A DNA stretch of 33,592 nt from a bacterium (GTDB lineage Bacteria; UBA6262; WVXT01): the NCBI GenBank assembly GCA_011773355.1, contig WVXT01000047.1, forward strand, positions 35,949 through 69,540, given 5' to 3'. This document shows positions 1-9,439 of this stretch, one piece after another. A program made the translations under genes and the position numbers. The first letter of the stretch is position 1, and each line of letters opens with the position of its first letter. The notes beneath the pieces were generated by a model, which was given only the letters and a program-made list of their open reading frames with translations, searched no databases and was not told where the DNA came from.

Positions 1-549
1 TCCTTCTACCAAGTCTAATCTTCGCAAACCCTCGCTCCTGGGGCAATCTAAGATAGACTGACGAACAGGACTTCCCGTAAGAAATGTCTTCTTAGACGGG
101 AAATATTTTTCCGTTTCCCTAAAACTGACCATTATTCTGTCGACTATCCTGGCCAAAACTCTATTAGCCAGTCCAGGAATAACATTCGGTTCGTGAATCG
201 CACAAGTTATCCTGGATATTTTCGCTGCCAGAACTACTGAGAAGGCTAAATAGCCCCCCATTCCCACAACTACATCCGGTCTGAAAGAACGAAAAATTTG
301 TTTAGACTGAAAGAACCCCTGGAGAGATTTTGCAAGAAAGCGGAAGACTTTCAATGAGAATTTTCTTACCAATCCTTCGCCTGCAATCTGGAAGAATGAG
401 AATCCACTTTCCCGTGCTATTCTCTCGCCAATCCCTCCTTTCCTGCCTACTAAAATAACTTCATTATTGCGCTTTCTTAACTTTTCTCCCAGAGCGAGAC
501 CAGGGTAGATGTGTCCACCAGTACCTCCCAGAACAATCAAAACTCGCAT
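1..549 (-). CDS. murG: MurG, lipid II-forming N-acetylglucosaminyltransferase (partial)
   Basis: MurG transfers GlcNAc from UDP-GlcNAc to lipid I, giving lipid II at the inner face of the membrane. The first 183 residues are here; the C-terminal UDP-GlcNAc-binding half lies beyond base 1. The N terminus has the glycine-rich GGTGGHIYPGLAL motif (residues 8-20). GMGGYLAF follows near residue 100, then IHEPNVIPGLANR (where most MurGs have HEQN) and TGSPVR. The ATG at 549 is preceded by AGAGGA at good spacing. It is the last dcw gene in the window, 100 bases after ftsW. That gap holds only a 5-bp hairpin (597-611) without a T-run. murC would be expected next, outside the window. Confidence 0.95.
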   Translation of the reverse strand, partial: MRVLIVLGGTGGHIYPGLALGEKLRKRNNEVILVGRKGGIGERIARESGFSFFQIAGEGLVRKFSLKVFRFLAKSLQGFFQSKQIFRSFRPDVVVGMGGYLAFSVVLAAKISRITCAIHEPNVIPGLANRVLARIVDRIMVSFRETEKYFPSKKTFLTGSPVRQSILDCPRSEGLRRLDLVEG

Positions 550-649
550 AACGATCCTCTGTCCTCAGATGTAAGCACGAATTTCTATTATGCCCTGCCT
601 TTGGGGAAGGCTCCTGTCTTCTTGCCAAAAAGTAGCCCATACCTTTTTC

Positions 650-1804
650 CTATGTCTGTCGGGAAATATTGAGAAGTATTCCCACTCCCGCCAGCGATAA
701 GACTAGAGAAGAGCCACCGTATGAGAGAAAAGGCAAAGTAATCCCTTTTGTTGGCAGACAAGCAGTGACTATACTAATATTCAAGACAGCCTGGAAAGTA
801 ATTAAGAAAGTTATCCCCGCAGCCAGTAAATTCCCGAATTGATTAGGCGCTCTTGTAGCTATACGCAAACCTCTCCAGGCAATAATAACGAATAGGAATA
901 TTATCAAGCTGGCACCTAAAAATCCGAGTTCTTCTCCAATTATGGAAAAAATAAAGTCGGTATAAGGCTCCGGTAGAAAGAATAATTTGGCCCTGGAAGC
1001 TCCCAGTCCTTTCCCAAAAAAACCTCCTGAGCCCAGAGCAAGAAGAGCCTGAACGATCTGGTAGCCTATTCTCTGGGCATCAGCCCATGGATTGATAAAG
1101 GTTAGAATTCGTTCCCGACGATATCCCACGTGAAAAATTGCGAAATATAAAAGTGGCAGACTTACCAAGACAAGTGAAAGAAGATGGGAAAGCCTAACTC
1201 CTCCCATAAACATCATCGCCAGTATAACCAGGCCCAGGATAACCGCAGTTCCCAGATCTGGCTCGGCATATATAAGTATCAAAAATATTGCTGTTACTAT
1301 TAGAATTGGCAAAGGCCCCTTTTTGAAATCATGGAGCTTACTCCCTTTTCGGTCTAAAGCATCCGCCACATAGAGAATCAAACAAAGTTTTGCCATCTCC
1401 GAAGGTTGAAAGCTCACCATTCCAAATTTGAGCCAGCGTCTGATTTCTCCGGATTCTATCAGCAAAACCAAAACCAAGAGGCCAAATGACAAAACCATAA
1501 GCGGCCGGGAAAACTTCTGCAATTTGTTATAATCAATCCTTGTTAGAACAAGCATCAAGAATGCGCCCAATACTGTCCAGATAAGCTGCTTGACCAAAAA
1601 GAGATAACTGGTGTCGAACTTTTCATGGGATACAATTGCGCTGGCACTAAAAACCATCACCACACCTATAAAAACCAGAAATAGAACAACGGAAAGTAGA
1701 AAAATATCGCCCCGATGATACTCTGGTGTATATACACCTCTTTTTAGTTTATATCTTGGGTCTCCCCGTTTTCTTTTTTGAGTTCTCAGATCTCTCTTAC
1801 CCAT
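650..1804 (-). CDS. ftsW: FtsW, lipid II polymerase of the SEDS family
   Basis: FtsW is the septal SEDS glycosyltransferase that polymerises lipid II with its partner class B PBP (FtsI, encoded in this cluster). The 384-residue protein has a basic cytoplasmic N terminus (about 30 residues) followed by roughly ten membrane segments. Family motifs include FLPEPYTDFIFSIIGEELG in the second half and LPFLSYGGSS near the C terminus. RodA is the close alternative, but the position between murD and murG argues for FtsW. The ATG at 1804 lies inside the end of murD (19-base overlap), so translation is probably coupled; only a weak ribosome site is visible. Confidence 0.95.
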   Translation of the reverse strand: MGKRDLRTQKRKRGDPRYKLKRGVYTPEYHRGDIFLLSVVLFLVFIGVVMVFSASAIVSHEKFDTSYLFLVKQLIWTVLGAFLMLVLTRIDYNKLQKFSRPLMVLSFGLLVLVLLIESGEIRRWLKFGMVSFQPSEMAKLCLILYVADALDRKGSKLHDFKKGPLPILIVTAIFLILIYAEPDLGTAVILGLVILAMMFMGGVRLSHLLSLVLVSLPLLYFAIFHVGYRRERILTFINPWADAQRIGYQIVQALLALGSGGFFGKGLGASRAKLFFLPEPYTDFIFSIIGEELGFLGASLIIFLFVIIAWRGLRIATRAPNQFGNLLAAGITFLITFQAVLNISIVTACLPTKGITLPFLSYGGSSLVLSLAGVGILLNISRQT

Positions 1805-3201
1805 CTCTTAAAATCTTCCCCTCTTTCTTCAAAGTCAGAATACATATCGAAACTGGAACAGGCTGGCGAGAGAAGAATTGAACTACCTGGTTGGCTTAAA
1901 CTATAAGACAATTCTACTCCTTCCCTCATTCCATCTACTCTGTAGATAGTAGCTGAATCAATTAACTCTTTCTCTATTCTGGAAGCAGCTTGACCCAGCA
2001 GAACAACAGCGGTGACTTTTTGTCTAACCAAATTCGCCAGAGGGCTATAAGGCGCGCCTTTATCACAACCTCCCATAATCAGTATAATTGGGGCAGGAAA
2101 TGTCTCCAGCGCCCTCTTACAGGCATCAACATTTGTTGCCTTGGAATCGTTTATGAATCTTCTCCCATCTATTTCCCGGACTATTTCCATACGGTGGTCT
2201 ATTCCTGGGAAGGTTTCAATTGCCCTTCTGATTTTACTTCTCGATATACCGAATATATCTCCTATAGCAATGGCTACCAGAGCATTCTCCAAATTATGAG
2301 GACCAGGAACTCTTACGTGTTTAACTAAGAGTTCGCCTCTGTCATAAGGAACTTTTTCCCTCGAGTCTAAATTAGAAATTATTTTTCCTCCCTCAACAAA
2401 AACTCCTTTACGCAAGGCTCTCTTACTGCTGAAGAGAATAACTTGAGACTTCGCCTTCCCTTCCAGAAATCTACAGTTCTTATCCTCTCCATTTAGAATG
2501 CAGAAATCTTCCTTTGTCTGATTCTTAAGAATATTGGCTTTGGCCCGGATATAATTATTCATTGTCCTATGCCTGTCCATGTGGTCAGGAGTTATGTTCA
2601 GAATAACTGCCACATAGGGGTGGAAAGAGTCAACATTTTCCAACTGGAAACTGCTAATTTCCAGGACCAAAACAGTCTGCCCGGTAATCTGACTCACCAC
2701 GCTGGATAGAGGAGTACCAATATTACCAGCAACCATTACTTTTCTCTTTTTGTCGTTACTTAATACCGCTCCTATTAACTCGCAGGTCGTCGTTTTTCCA
2801 TTAGTTCCGGTAACGGCTACTACAGGAGGAGAAGACAAACTTTCCCAGTGGAGATTAGAAGAGGCAATGTTGAACGCCACTTCTACTTCACTGAGCACAG
2901 GGATTTCCAACTCCCCTGCCTTCTCCGCCAGGGGATTTTCCCGTGGAACACCAGGACTTATGACTAACAAGTCGTATTCAGCAACCCGACTCTTTAGTCT
3001 GACAGAATCCTGGCGACCGAGGAGAATATTTATCCCTTTTTTAAGTTTCCTGATGTTATTTTTTAATTCCTTTTCACTCTTTTCATCGGTCACCGCGACT
3101 GTGGCGCCCTGAGTGGTCAATAGGTTAGCCACTGCCAAGCCACTTCGCGCCAGACCAATAACTAATACTTTCCTCCCCTGATAGTTCTGTTCTATTCTCA
3201 T
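1786..3201 (-). CDS. murD: MurD, UDP-MurNAc-L-alanine:D-glutamate ligase
   Basis: Cytoplasmic ATP-dependent ligase adding D-glutamate to UDP-MurNAc-L-Ala. At 471 residues it has a normal length. The N-terminal Rossmann-like domain reads VLVIGLARSGLAVA (12-25). The ATP loop TGTNGKTT is at 131-138, NITPDHMDRH follows in the central domain, and NDSKATN marks the start of the C-terminal ligase domain. The ATG at 3201 overlaps the mraY stop by four bases, and the 3' end overlaps ftsW. It acts after MurC, which is not in the window, and before MurE. Confidence 0.97.
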   Translation of the reverse strand: MRIEQNYQGRKVLVIGLARSGLAVANLLTTQGATVAVTDEKSEKELKNNIRKLKKGINILLGRQDSVRLKSRVAEYDLLVISPGVPRENPLAEKAGELEIPVLSEVEVAFNIASSNLHWESLSSPPVVAVTGTNGKTTTCELIGAVLSNDKKRKVMVAGNIGTPLSSVVSQITGQTVLVLEISSFQLENVDSFHPYVAVILNITPDHMDRHRTMNNYIRAKANILKNQTKEDFCILNGEDKNCRFLEGKAKSQVILFSSKRALRKGVFVEGGKIISNLDSREKVPYDRGELLVKHVRVPGPHNLENALVAIAIGDIFGISRSKIRRAIETFPGIDHRMEIVREIDGRRFINDSKATNVDACKRALETFPAPIILIMGGCDKGAPYSPLANLVRQKVTAVVLLGQAASRIEKELIDSATIYRVDGMREGVELSYSLSQPGSSILLSPACSSFDMYSDFEERGEDFKRWVREI

Positions 3202-4283
3202 CTGAGTTTCAGAGCACTTAAAGCTATTAAGGCCAAAATAATCCCCATAATCCAGAACCTTATTACCACTTTCGGCTCAGACCAGCCAATCAATTCAAAA
3301 TGGTGATGTAAAGGTGCCATTTTTAATACTCTCTTACCTCGCAGTTTAAAAGAACCCACTTGTAGAATTACCGATAGGGCTTCAATTACAAAAATTCCTC
3401 CCACAATGACCAGGAGGAGTTCTTGTTTAATGAACAGGGCAATGATACCGATTGCCCCCCCTAAAAAGAGGGAGCCAGTGTCGCCCATAAATACCTGTGC
3501 TGGATAGCTGTTGAACCACAAAAATCCCAACCCCGCTCCTGTCATTGAACCCAGAAAAATAGAAAGTTCACCAGCACCGGGAACAGGAACAATGCGCAGA
3601 TAACTGCTAAACTGAGCGTGTCCTGCCAGGTATGCCATTAAAGCATAAGTCATTGCCGCAATAAGGATGGAACCCACTGCTAATCCATCCAGACCATCGG
3701 TTAAATTGACTGCGTTGGAGGAACCAACTACGAGTAAGATAGCAAAAAGTGCATAAAGCGCCCCCAGATTAATAAAGAAATCTTTCAAGTAGGGTATATT
3801 GACCTTGCTGGCGTATCCGGAATTGGCTGGATAGTAGTAAAGGTAAATTACAATAACTAAAGCCAGAATCGACTGCCCGAATAGCTTATACCTCGCTTTA
3901 AGTCCTCGACTACGCTTTTTTATTAATTTTAGATAGTCGTCAAGGAAACCTAACAGTCCCAACCAAAGTGTAGAGAGAAGAATAATTATGGTGAAGCGAT
4001 TATCGAGGCGGGCCCAGAGAAAAGTGGAAACGACAAGGCTAATGAGAATAATTAATCCTCCCATTGTGGGCGTTCCTGCTTTTTTCACGTGGGAGGGAGG
4101 ACCGTCTTCCCGTATCTGCTGACCGATATGGAATTGTTTCAATTTCTTTATTAATAGAGGTGCAATGAATAAGCTTAAAAGTAAGGAAGTAAATATAGCG
4201 GAGCCAGCACGAAAAGTTATGTATTTGAATACATTAAACGGGAAAAAGTATACATGTAGAGGATAAAAGATATGATAAAACAT
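3198..4283 (-). CDS. mraY: MraY, phospho-MurNAc-pentapeptide transferase
   Basis: Integral membrane enzyme that moves phospho-MurNAc-pentapeptide from UDP to undecaprenyl phosphate, making lipid I. The 361-residue protein has about ten membrane helices. Catalytic and Mg-binding motifs are present: DDYLKL (115-120), NLTDGLDGLA (193-202), MGDTGSLFLGG (266-276) and LHHHFE near the C terminus. The ATG at 4283 is preceded by GGAGAG. It lies between murF and murD, with a 70-base gap upstream and a 4-base overlap downstream, the usual dcw order. Confidence 0.97.
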   Translation of the reverse strand: MFYHIFYPLHVYFFPFNVFKYITFRAGSAIFTSLLLSLFIAPLLIKKLKQFHIGQQIREDGPPSHVKKAGTPTMGGLIILISLVVSTFLWARLDNRFTIIILLSTLWLGLLGFLDDYLKLIKKRSRGLKARYKLFGQSILALVIVIYLYYYPANSGYASKVNIPYLKDFFINLGALYALFAILLVVGSSNAVNLTDGLDGLAVGSILIAAMTYALMAYLAGHAQFSSYLRIVPVPGAGELSIFLGSMTGAGLGFLWFNSYPAQVFMGDTGSLFLGGAIGIIALFIKQELLLVIVGGIFVIEALSVILQVGSFKLRGKRVLKMAPLHHHFELIGWSEPKVVIRFWIMGIILALIALSALKLR

Positions 4284-4353
4284 TTACTCTCCGAATAACT
4301 ACTGTGTTGTAGAGTTTCACTCTGCTTCTAAAAATCTTTCAATGATGAACAGC

Positions 4354-5754
4354 TTATCTTTTAATTGGTGGGGAATTAAAAAGATATTTTATAACTTCTT
4401 CCAGCCCCATCTTGCGGGAGCCTTTGATTAGTACTACATCCTTTGGCTTAAGTAACTTCTTCAGTTTTATGGAAGCGCCTTTCTTATCCTTGAAAGAGAA
4501 TATATTGTTCTTTTCCATTCCCCACTTCCCAGCAGCCTGTCCAATAAATCGGGCATCCTCTCCTACGGTGATTAGGCTATAGATTGGGCTTGCAGCCACT
4601 ATCTCGCCAATCTCCTGGTGAAATTTTCGACTCATTCTGCCCAATTCTAGCATATCGCCCAAGACAACTATTTTACGCAGGGAAGGAAAAGAGGAAACAA
4701 AATCGCTTAATACAGCTTTTACAGAAGTAGGATTGGCATTGTAAGCGTCGTTAACCAGTGTTACCTCGCCGTATTTCAACTTTTCCATCCGCAGTTTGGG
4801 AAATTTAAATTTCCCCAGCACCTCAACCATCAGGGAGAGAGAAAGACCAAACTCTTTAGCAACACTTATCGCAGCCAGTGCATTATAAATATTGTAACGT
4901 CCTAAACAGTATAAATCAAATTCTCTTCTCTCTCCCGCCGCCCAGACGGTGAAAGAAAGTCTCTCTTTCTCTCCCGGGCTACTTACTGCAATATCACTTG
5001 CCCGGACATCGGCCCGGGGGTCTATGCCAAAAGTAATTATTCTTTGTTTTATCTTCTTAAACTGGCTTCTTAAATGGCCATCGTCTATATTTAATGCAAT
5101 TTTCCCTCGCCGGGGCAAAAGTTGAACAACTTCCATTTTAGCAGAAAGCACGTTGGAAATGCAACGGAAAAATTGAAGGTGGGTGTCGCCGATATTGGTA
5201 ATCACTCCTATTTGTGGTAACGAAATTTCTGCTAATCTTTTGATCTCCCCGGCGTGGTTAGTTCCCATTTCCAGAACCAGAAACTCTGTTTTGGGAGAAA
5301 TCTCAAAAAGCGTTAAGGGAAGACCGACTACGTTGTTGTAATTACCGACAGTGGCTGTCACTCTATACTTCGATGAAAGAAGAGCTTTCAACATATCCTT
5401 TGTTGTTGTTTTACCATTGCTACCGGTCACTGCCACAACCACAGGATTGAACATTCGACGATAAGACTTCGCCAATTCTTGCAGGGCGGTCAAGGTATGG
5501 GTTACGCTTATGATGGCCACTTTACTAGTAATTTTTTTCTTCTTAGAGACAACTGCCGCCTTTGCACCCTTGTCTATAGCTTCCTGGAGAAAATCGTGCC
5601 CATCGAACCTTTCTCCTTTCAGGGCAAAGAATATTTCTCCTTTCCTGATCGTGCGACTATCAATGGACACCCCTGAAATTTCACCTCGTTGGCTTCCACA
5701 AATTAATTCGCCCTGCACCGCTCTTATTATTTCTTTTATGGTAAGTCTTTCCAT
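4354..5754 (-). CDS. murF: MurF, UDP-MurNAc-tripeptide:D-Ala-D-Ala ligase
   Basis: Last cytoplasmic Mur ligase; it attaches D-Ala-D-Ala to the UDP-MurNAc tripeptide. It has 466 residues. The N-terminal substrate domain has GVSIDSRTIRKGEIFFALKG (28-47). The ATP loop GSNGKTT is at 111-117, followed by NYNNVVGLPLTL, EMGTNHAGEI and, in the C-terminal domain, NDAYNANPTS, all typical of MurF. The ATG at 5754 lies 13 bases after the murE stop, so the two are co-transcribed. Confidence 0.96.
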   Translation of the reverse strand: MERLTIKEIIRAVQGELICGSQRGEISGVSIDSRTIRKGEIFFALKGERFDGHDFLQEAIDKGAKAAVVSKKKKITSKVAIISVTHTLTALQELAKSYRRMFNPVVVAVTGSNGKTTTKDMLKALLSSKYRVTATVGNYNNVVGLPLTLFEISPKTEFLVLEMGTNHAGEIKRLAEISLPQIGVITNIGDTHLQFFRCISNVLSAKMEVVQLLPRRGKIALNIDDGHLRSQFKKIKQRIITFGIDPRADVRASDIAVSSPGEKERLSFTVWAAGERREFDLYCLGRYNIYNALAAISVAKEFGLSLSLMVEVLGKFKFPKLRMEKLKYGEVTLVNDAYNANPTSVKAVLSDFVSSFPSLRKIVVLGDMLELGRMSRKFHQEIGEIVAASPIYSLITVGEDARFIGQAAGKWGMEKNNIFSFKDKKGASIKLKKLLKPKDVVLIKGSRKMGLEEVIKYLFNSPPIKR

Positions 5755-5767
5755 ATTAGTCCTGTAA

Positions 5768-7276
5768 CTATCCCTTCATCCTCCTTAAAAGAATCTCCCT
5801 GGCAACTTCCCGGTCATCGAAGTGAATCCTTTTGTCTTTAAACAATTGATAATCTTCGTGTCCTTTTCCTGCGATTACCACCAAGTCGCCCTTTTCTGCC
5901 ATAGATAATGCTTTCTCGATTGCTTGAAACCTGTCGATGATAGTCTGGTAATTATTCTTCTTTTTCCTCTTTATTCCTACTTCAATGTCCAGGGCTATCC
6001 GCTCAGGGTCCTCACTGCGGGGATTATCCGAAGTGACGATGGCATAATCGCTAAGGCCAACAGCCACCTCGCCCATTAGAGGTCTCTTTCCCCGATCCCG
6101 GTCACCTCCGCAACCAAAAACAGTAATGATTCGCCTGGGTCTTAATTCCCGGCAAGCATGCAGAAGCTTCCGCAAGGCTTCATCGGTATGCGCATAGTCG
6201 ACTATCACCGTAAATGGCTGACCACAATCGATTTTCTCGAATCTTCCAGGAATAGAAGAGACTTTTTCCAGGCCACGCTTGATAATGTCTAGACCCATTC
6301 CTTGACCGAGGGCAAGAGCAATTGCGGCTAACGCATTATATACATTATATTTCCCAATTAAAGGTAAAGAAATTTTCACTTCCCCGTCCGGGGAGAACAG
6401 GGTAAAAGTAGTCTTTTCCAGATTCAATTTTATGCTTTTCGCCACAACGTCGGCTTTCTTTTCAATACTATAGGTGATTATCTTTGCCTTTGTCAATTGC
6501 ATAATTCTTTCCGTCGCCGGGTCGTCTAAATTCAAAACTGCCAGTTTCTCTCTTTCTTTCCGGGCATCCTTTCCTAAAGTAGAGAATAGTTTAATTTTTG
6601 CCTGCAAATAGTATTCCATGCTTTGGTGAAAGTCGAGATGTTCGCGACTCAGGTTAGTAAATATGGCACTATCAAATTCGCATCCTTCTACTCTATCTAA
6701 ACTTAAGGCATGGGAAGACACCTCCATAACTACTGTGGAGAACTTCTCATTTACCAACTTTCTAAGCATTTGCTGCAGGTCGGAAGACTGGGGAGTGGTG
6801 ATCGGGGCAGGTAATATTTGCTCTCCCAGCCGATAAGCAATCGTACCCAGGACTGCTACTTTTTTTCCATTCTCTTTGAAGATTGATTCAGTGAGATAAC
6901 TGACTGTCGTTTTCCCATTGGTGCCGGTTATCCCAATGATATTTAATTTATCGGAAGGATAATTGTAGAAGCTGGTGGCAAGGTTAGCTAAGGCTTTACG
7001 TGGATTCTCTACTAAAATGTGAGTAGCAGAGCCTCCCCACCTGGGAGGTCTTGTTAATTTTTCTATCCTTTTGGAAGAAATAAGTACTGAAGCGCCTGCT
7101 TCCAGGGCTTGGGGAATATAGTAATTCCCATCCTCTGTGTAACCAGAAATGGCCACAAAGATGTAATCTTGTTTCACCTGGCGAGAATCGTAAGTTATCC
7201 CCTTTACGGAAAGTTCTGTGGAGCCGTGTATTTCCTTGATACCTATCGCCGGTAATAGGTCGTCTAGCCGGACCAT
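5768..7276 (-). CDS. murE: MurE, UDP-MurNAc-L-Ala-D-Glu:meso-diaminopimelate ligase
   Basis: Cytoplasmic ligase adding the third residue of the stem peptide. It has 502 residues. ITYDSRQVKQDYIFVAISG (27-45) lies in the uridine-binding domain, the ATP loop GTNGKT at 118-123, and VDYAHTDEAL and FGCGGDRDRGKRP in the C-terminal half. DNPR at 417-420 is the signature of meso-diaminopimelate-specific enzymes (lysine-type MurE differs here), so A2pm-type peptidoglycan is expected. The ATG at 7276 has AGG eight bases upstream. The 86-base gap to ftsI contains a terminator-like hairpin, listed separately. Confidence 0.96.
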   Translation of the reverse strand: MVRLDDLLPAIGIKEIHGSTELSVKGITYDSRQVKQDYIFVAISGYTEDGNYYIPQALEAGASVLISSKRIEKLTRPPRWGGSATHILVENPRKALANLATSFYNYPSDKLNIIGITGTNGKTTVSYLTESIFKENGKKVAVLGTIAYRLGEQILPAPITTPQSSDLQQMLRKLVNEKFSTVVMEVSSHALSLDRVEGCEFDSAIFTNLSREHLDFHQSMEYYLQAKIKLFSTLGKDARKEREKLAVLNLDDPATERIMQLTKAKIITYSIEKKADVVAKSIKLNLEKTTFTLFSPDGEVKISLPLIGKYNVYNALAAIALALGQGMGLDIIKRGLEKVSSIPGRFEKIDCGQPFTVIVDYAHTDEALRKLLHACRELRPRRIITVFGCGGDRDRGKRPLMGEVAVGLSDYAIVTSDNPRSEDPERIALDIEVGIKRKKKNNYQTIIDRFQAIEKALSMAEKGDLVVIAGKGHEDYQLFKDKRIHFDDREVAREILLRRMKG

Positions 7277-7309
7277 TATTCTAACCTGTATATGAGATAT
7301 TATGAAAGC

Positions 7310-7337
7310 AAAAATATTCCTCCCTTTCGGGAGGAAT
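7310..7337 (-). terminator. Intrinsic-terminator-like hairpin between ftsI and murE
   Basis: On the minus strand a perfect 9-bp stem ATTCCTCCC / GGGAGGAAT encloses a GAAA tetraloop and is followed by ATTTTTG. It lies after the ftsI stop and about 34 bases before the murE start. The T-run is short, so it may terminate only partly, or it may protect an RNA end. Confidence 0.55.
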
Positions 7338-7362
7338 GCACTGTGGAGTCTGGAATCCCCCG

Positions 7363-9114
7363 TTACAGCGGAGAGCCAACAGAAACAGCTTCCTGGGGGG
7401 GATTCCTAAACATTTTCTGGGAATCAGGCGGGATACCAAGATGGCGCATAATCCTCAGTCCCACGCGTGCAAATACCGGAGCAGCTACGCTTCCTCCCCA
7501 GTAAAATCCTTGCGGCTCATCCAGTATGACCAAAATAGTAACCTTAGGTTGCTCTGCCGGGAGATAACCAATAAATGAAGCAATGTGGTTTGTGTCAGAA
7601 TATTTACCGGTAGCTGCGTCGAATTTTTGAGCCGTTCCCGTCTTACCAGCTACCTTATACCCCATAATTCTCGCTTCCCTCCCCGTGCCATGTTCCACAA
7701 TTCGGCATAAGATACTGGTTAAAGTTTTTGCCGTTTTGTAGGAAATCACCCGTCTAACCGGGCAGGGCCGGAATTCTTTAACTGCCTTCCCACTGGGGTT
7801 GACGATTCGCTTGACAATCATGGGTTCCATCAGCACTCCTCCGTTGGCCAAAGATGAAAATGCAGAAATAAGCTGGATGGCAGTTACTCCTATGCCCTGC
7901 CCGAAAGAGAGACGACTGAGAGATATTTCTGACCAATCTTTTGGCTTCTTCAAGATTCCCGGGGTTTCACCTGGCAACCTAATTCCAGTAAAGTTACCAA
8001 ATCCGAAATCCCTGGCATACTCGTACAACTTGTCTTTCCCTAACAGCTGTCCAGCCTTAGCCATTCCTATATTAGACGATTTCTCAAGAACCTGGATAAA
8101 AGTAAGCCAGTCCTCACTTTCATGGTCTCGAATGGGAAGCCCGTTGAATAAGTAGACTCCTTCCTCACAATAAAAGCGATCTTCCAATGCCACGATGTTC
8201 TCTTCCAATAATGCTGCAGCCACTATTGGCTTAAAAGTAGACCCCGGCTCAAAGATACTGGAGATCGCAGGATTCTTTAAGTACTTATATTTTTCCCGAG
8301 AAGGACTATTTCCATTAAAAGACGGAAAATTAGCCAATGCTAGTATCTCCCCGGTTTTAGAATCTTGAACAATGATTGTGGCCAGCTTGGCTTTAGTCTC
8401 GTTGTAGGCCTTTTTCAATTCTACTTCTGCAATGTATTGTATTACTCTATCGATTGTGGTGACTACGCCGCATCCACTCACTTCTGGCTGATAAGCACTG
8501 TCCGCAGCTATTACTTCCCGACCAAAGCCGTCTTTTCTCCTTACAGTTTTCTTAGTCTTTCTTCTCAGGGTGGGGTCAAAAGAATTCTCAATTCCTGATA
8601 GACCTTGATTATCTAAACCAGCTAGACCGATTACCTGGCTGGCTAACTCATTTTCTGGATAGAACCTTTTGCCTTCATTTATAAACTTTATTCCTTTAAG
8701 ATGCAAACGGTCAATCTTTTCTGCAATTTCGGTGTCTATTTTGCGCTTTAACCAAACGAATGAATTAGAAGAATGTAATTTTTTACGGATCGCCTTCTCA
8801 CTCATGTTGAGCAAGGGAGCTAACTTTTTGGCTGTCTCTTTCCGATGGGAAATCAGGGAGGGGATGGCGTAAACGGAACTAACTTCAAATTCTATTGCTA
8901 GTTCATTCCCGTTACGGTCATAGATTGTGCCTCTCTTGAAATCGGCTTGTCTAACCGAGAAGGATTGCTTATCTGCCATCTTCCGGTAACGATGATGGTT
9001 AACAATCTGGATATAATATAATCTAATTTCTAATACGATAAGGGTAAAAATTACAATCAGCATAGAACTAATAATGCGAGTCTTGCGAGGCACCTTTTGC
9101 ACCCTCCCGGACAA
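7363..9114 (-). CDS. ftsI: FtsI/PBP3-like class B penicillin-binding protein
   Basis: Septal transpeptidase that cross-links new peptidoglycan with FtsW. The 583-residue protein has a cytoplasmic basic N terminus and one membrane anchor (about 13-35). A PBP dimer domain begins near RGTIYDRNGNELA (61-73). The transpeptidase domain has all three active-site motifs: STFK (292-295), SSN (346-348) and KTG (491-493). No PASTA repeats follow, so it is closer to the FtsI type than the SpoVD type. Its start lies 47 bases inside the preceding ftsL-like gene, which indicates translational coupling. Confidence 0.95.
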   Translation of the reverse strand: MSGRVQKVPRKTRIISSMLIVIFTLIVLEIRLYYIQIVNHHRYRKMADKQSFSVRQADFKRGTIYDRNGNELAIEFEVSSVYAIPSLISHRKETAKKLAPLLNMSEKAIRKKLHSSNSFVWLKRKIDTEIAEKIDRLHLKGIKFINEGKRFYPENELASQVIGLAGLDNQGLSGIENSFDPTLRRKTKKTVRRKDGFGREVIAADSAYQPEVSGCGVVTTIDRVIQYIAEVELKKAYNETKAKLATIIVQDSKTGEILALANFPSFNGNSPSREKYKYLKNPAISSIFEPGSTFKPIVAAALLEENIVALEDRFYCEEGVYLFNGLPIRDHESEDWLTFIQVLEKSSNIGMAKAGQLLGKDKLYEYARDFGFGNFTGIRLPGETPGILKKPKDWSEISLSRLSFGQGIGVTAIQLISAFSSLANGGVLMEPMIVKRIVNPSGKAVKEFRPCPVRRVISYKTAKTLTSILCRIVEHGTGREARIMGYKVAGKTGTAQKFDAATGKYSDTNHIASFIGYLPAEQPKVTILVILDEPQGFYWGGSVAAPVFARVGLRIMRHLGIPPDSQKMFRNPPQEAVSVGSPL

Positions 9115-9439
9115 TGAAAAAACCTTTATTCGATGAGATTCTACTCTCCTTGGAATTTACTTCCAGAAAGAGAATATTTTCACGCTGAGGGAAAACCATA
9201 TTTTTCTCTTCTCTGGCAATTTTGTCAATATTTGCCAGATTGGTATATTGGTGTAAATTTGCTTTCAGATGGCGATTCTTGTTCTCTAAGGAAATGAGTT
9301 CTCTCTTTAACTCGCCAATCCGATAACTAAGCGTAATTACTTCTGCACATTCCCAGACATAGAACAGGAAAATCAACAGACCTCCAATAAAAACCAGAAG
9401 ATAATGCTTTTTGGTCTGCTTTTTCTTCTCTATCTTCAT
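9068..9439 (-). CDS. ftsL: FtsL/DivIC-like division protein
   Basis: Small bitopic protein of about 123 residues with a lysine-rich cytoplasmic tail, one membrane helix (LLVFIGGLLIFLFYVW) and a leucine-zipper-like periplasmic coiled coil (about residues 35-70). This is the architecture of FtsL/DivIC, which scaffolds FtsQ, FtsB, FtsW and FtsI at the septum. The family is poorly conserved, so the call rests mostly on topology and its place between rsmH and ftsI. The ATG at 9439 overlaps the rsmH stop (TGATG). A GTG at 9445 is an alternative start. The 3' end overlaps ftsI. Confidence 0.8.
   Translation of the reverse strand: MKIEKKKQTKKHYLLVFIGGLLIFLFYVWECAEVITLSYRIGELKRELISLENKNRHLKANLHQYTNLANIDKIAREEKNMVFPQRENILFLEVNSKESRISSNKGFFIVREGAKGASQDSHY

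Noticed and set aside
597-611. Hairpin in the ftsW-murG gap as a terminator
   Set aside because: The stem is only 5 bp (GCCTT/AAGGC) and no T-run follows, so termination is unlikely.
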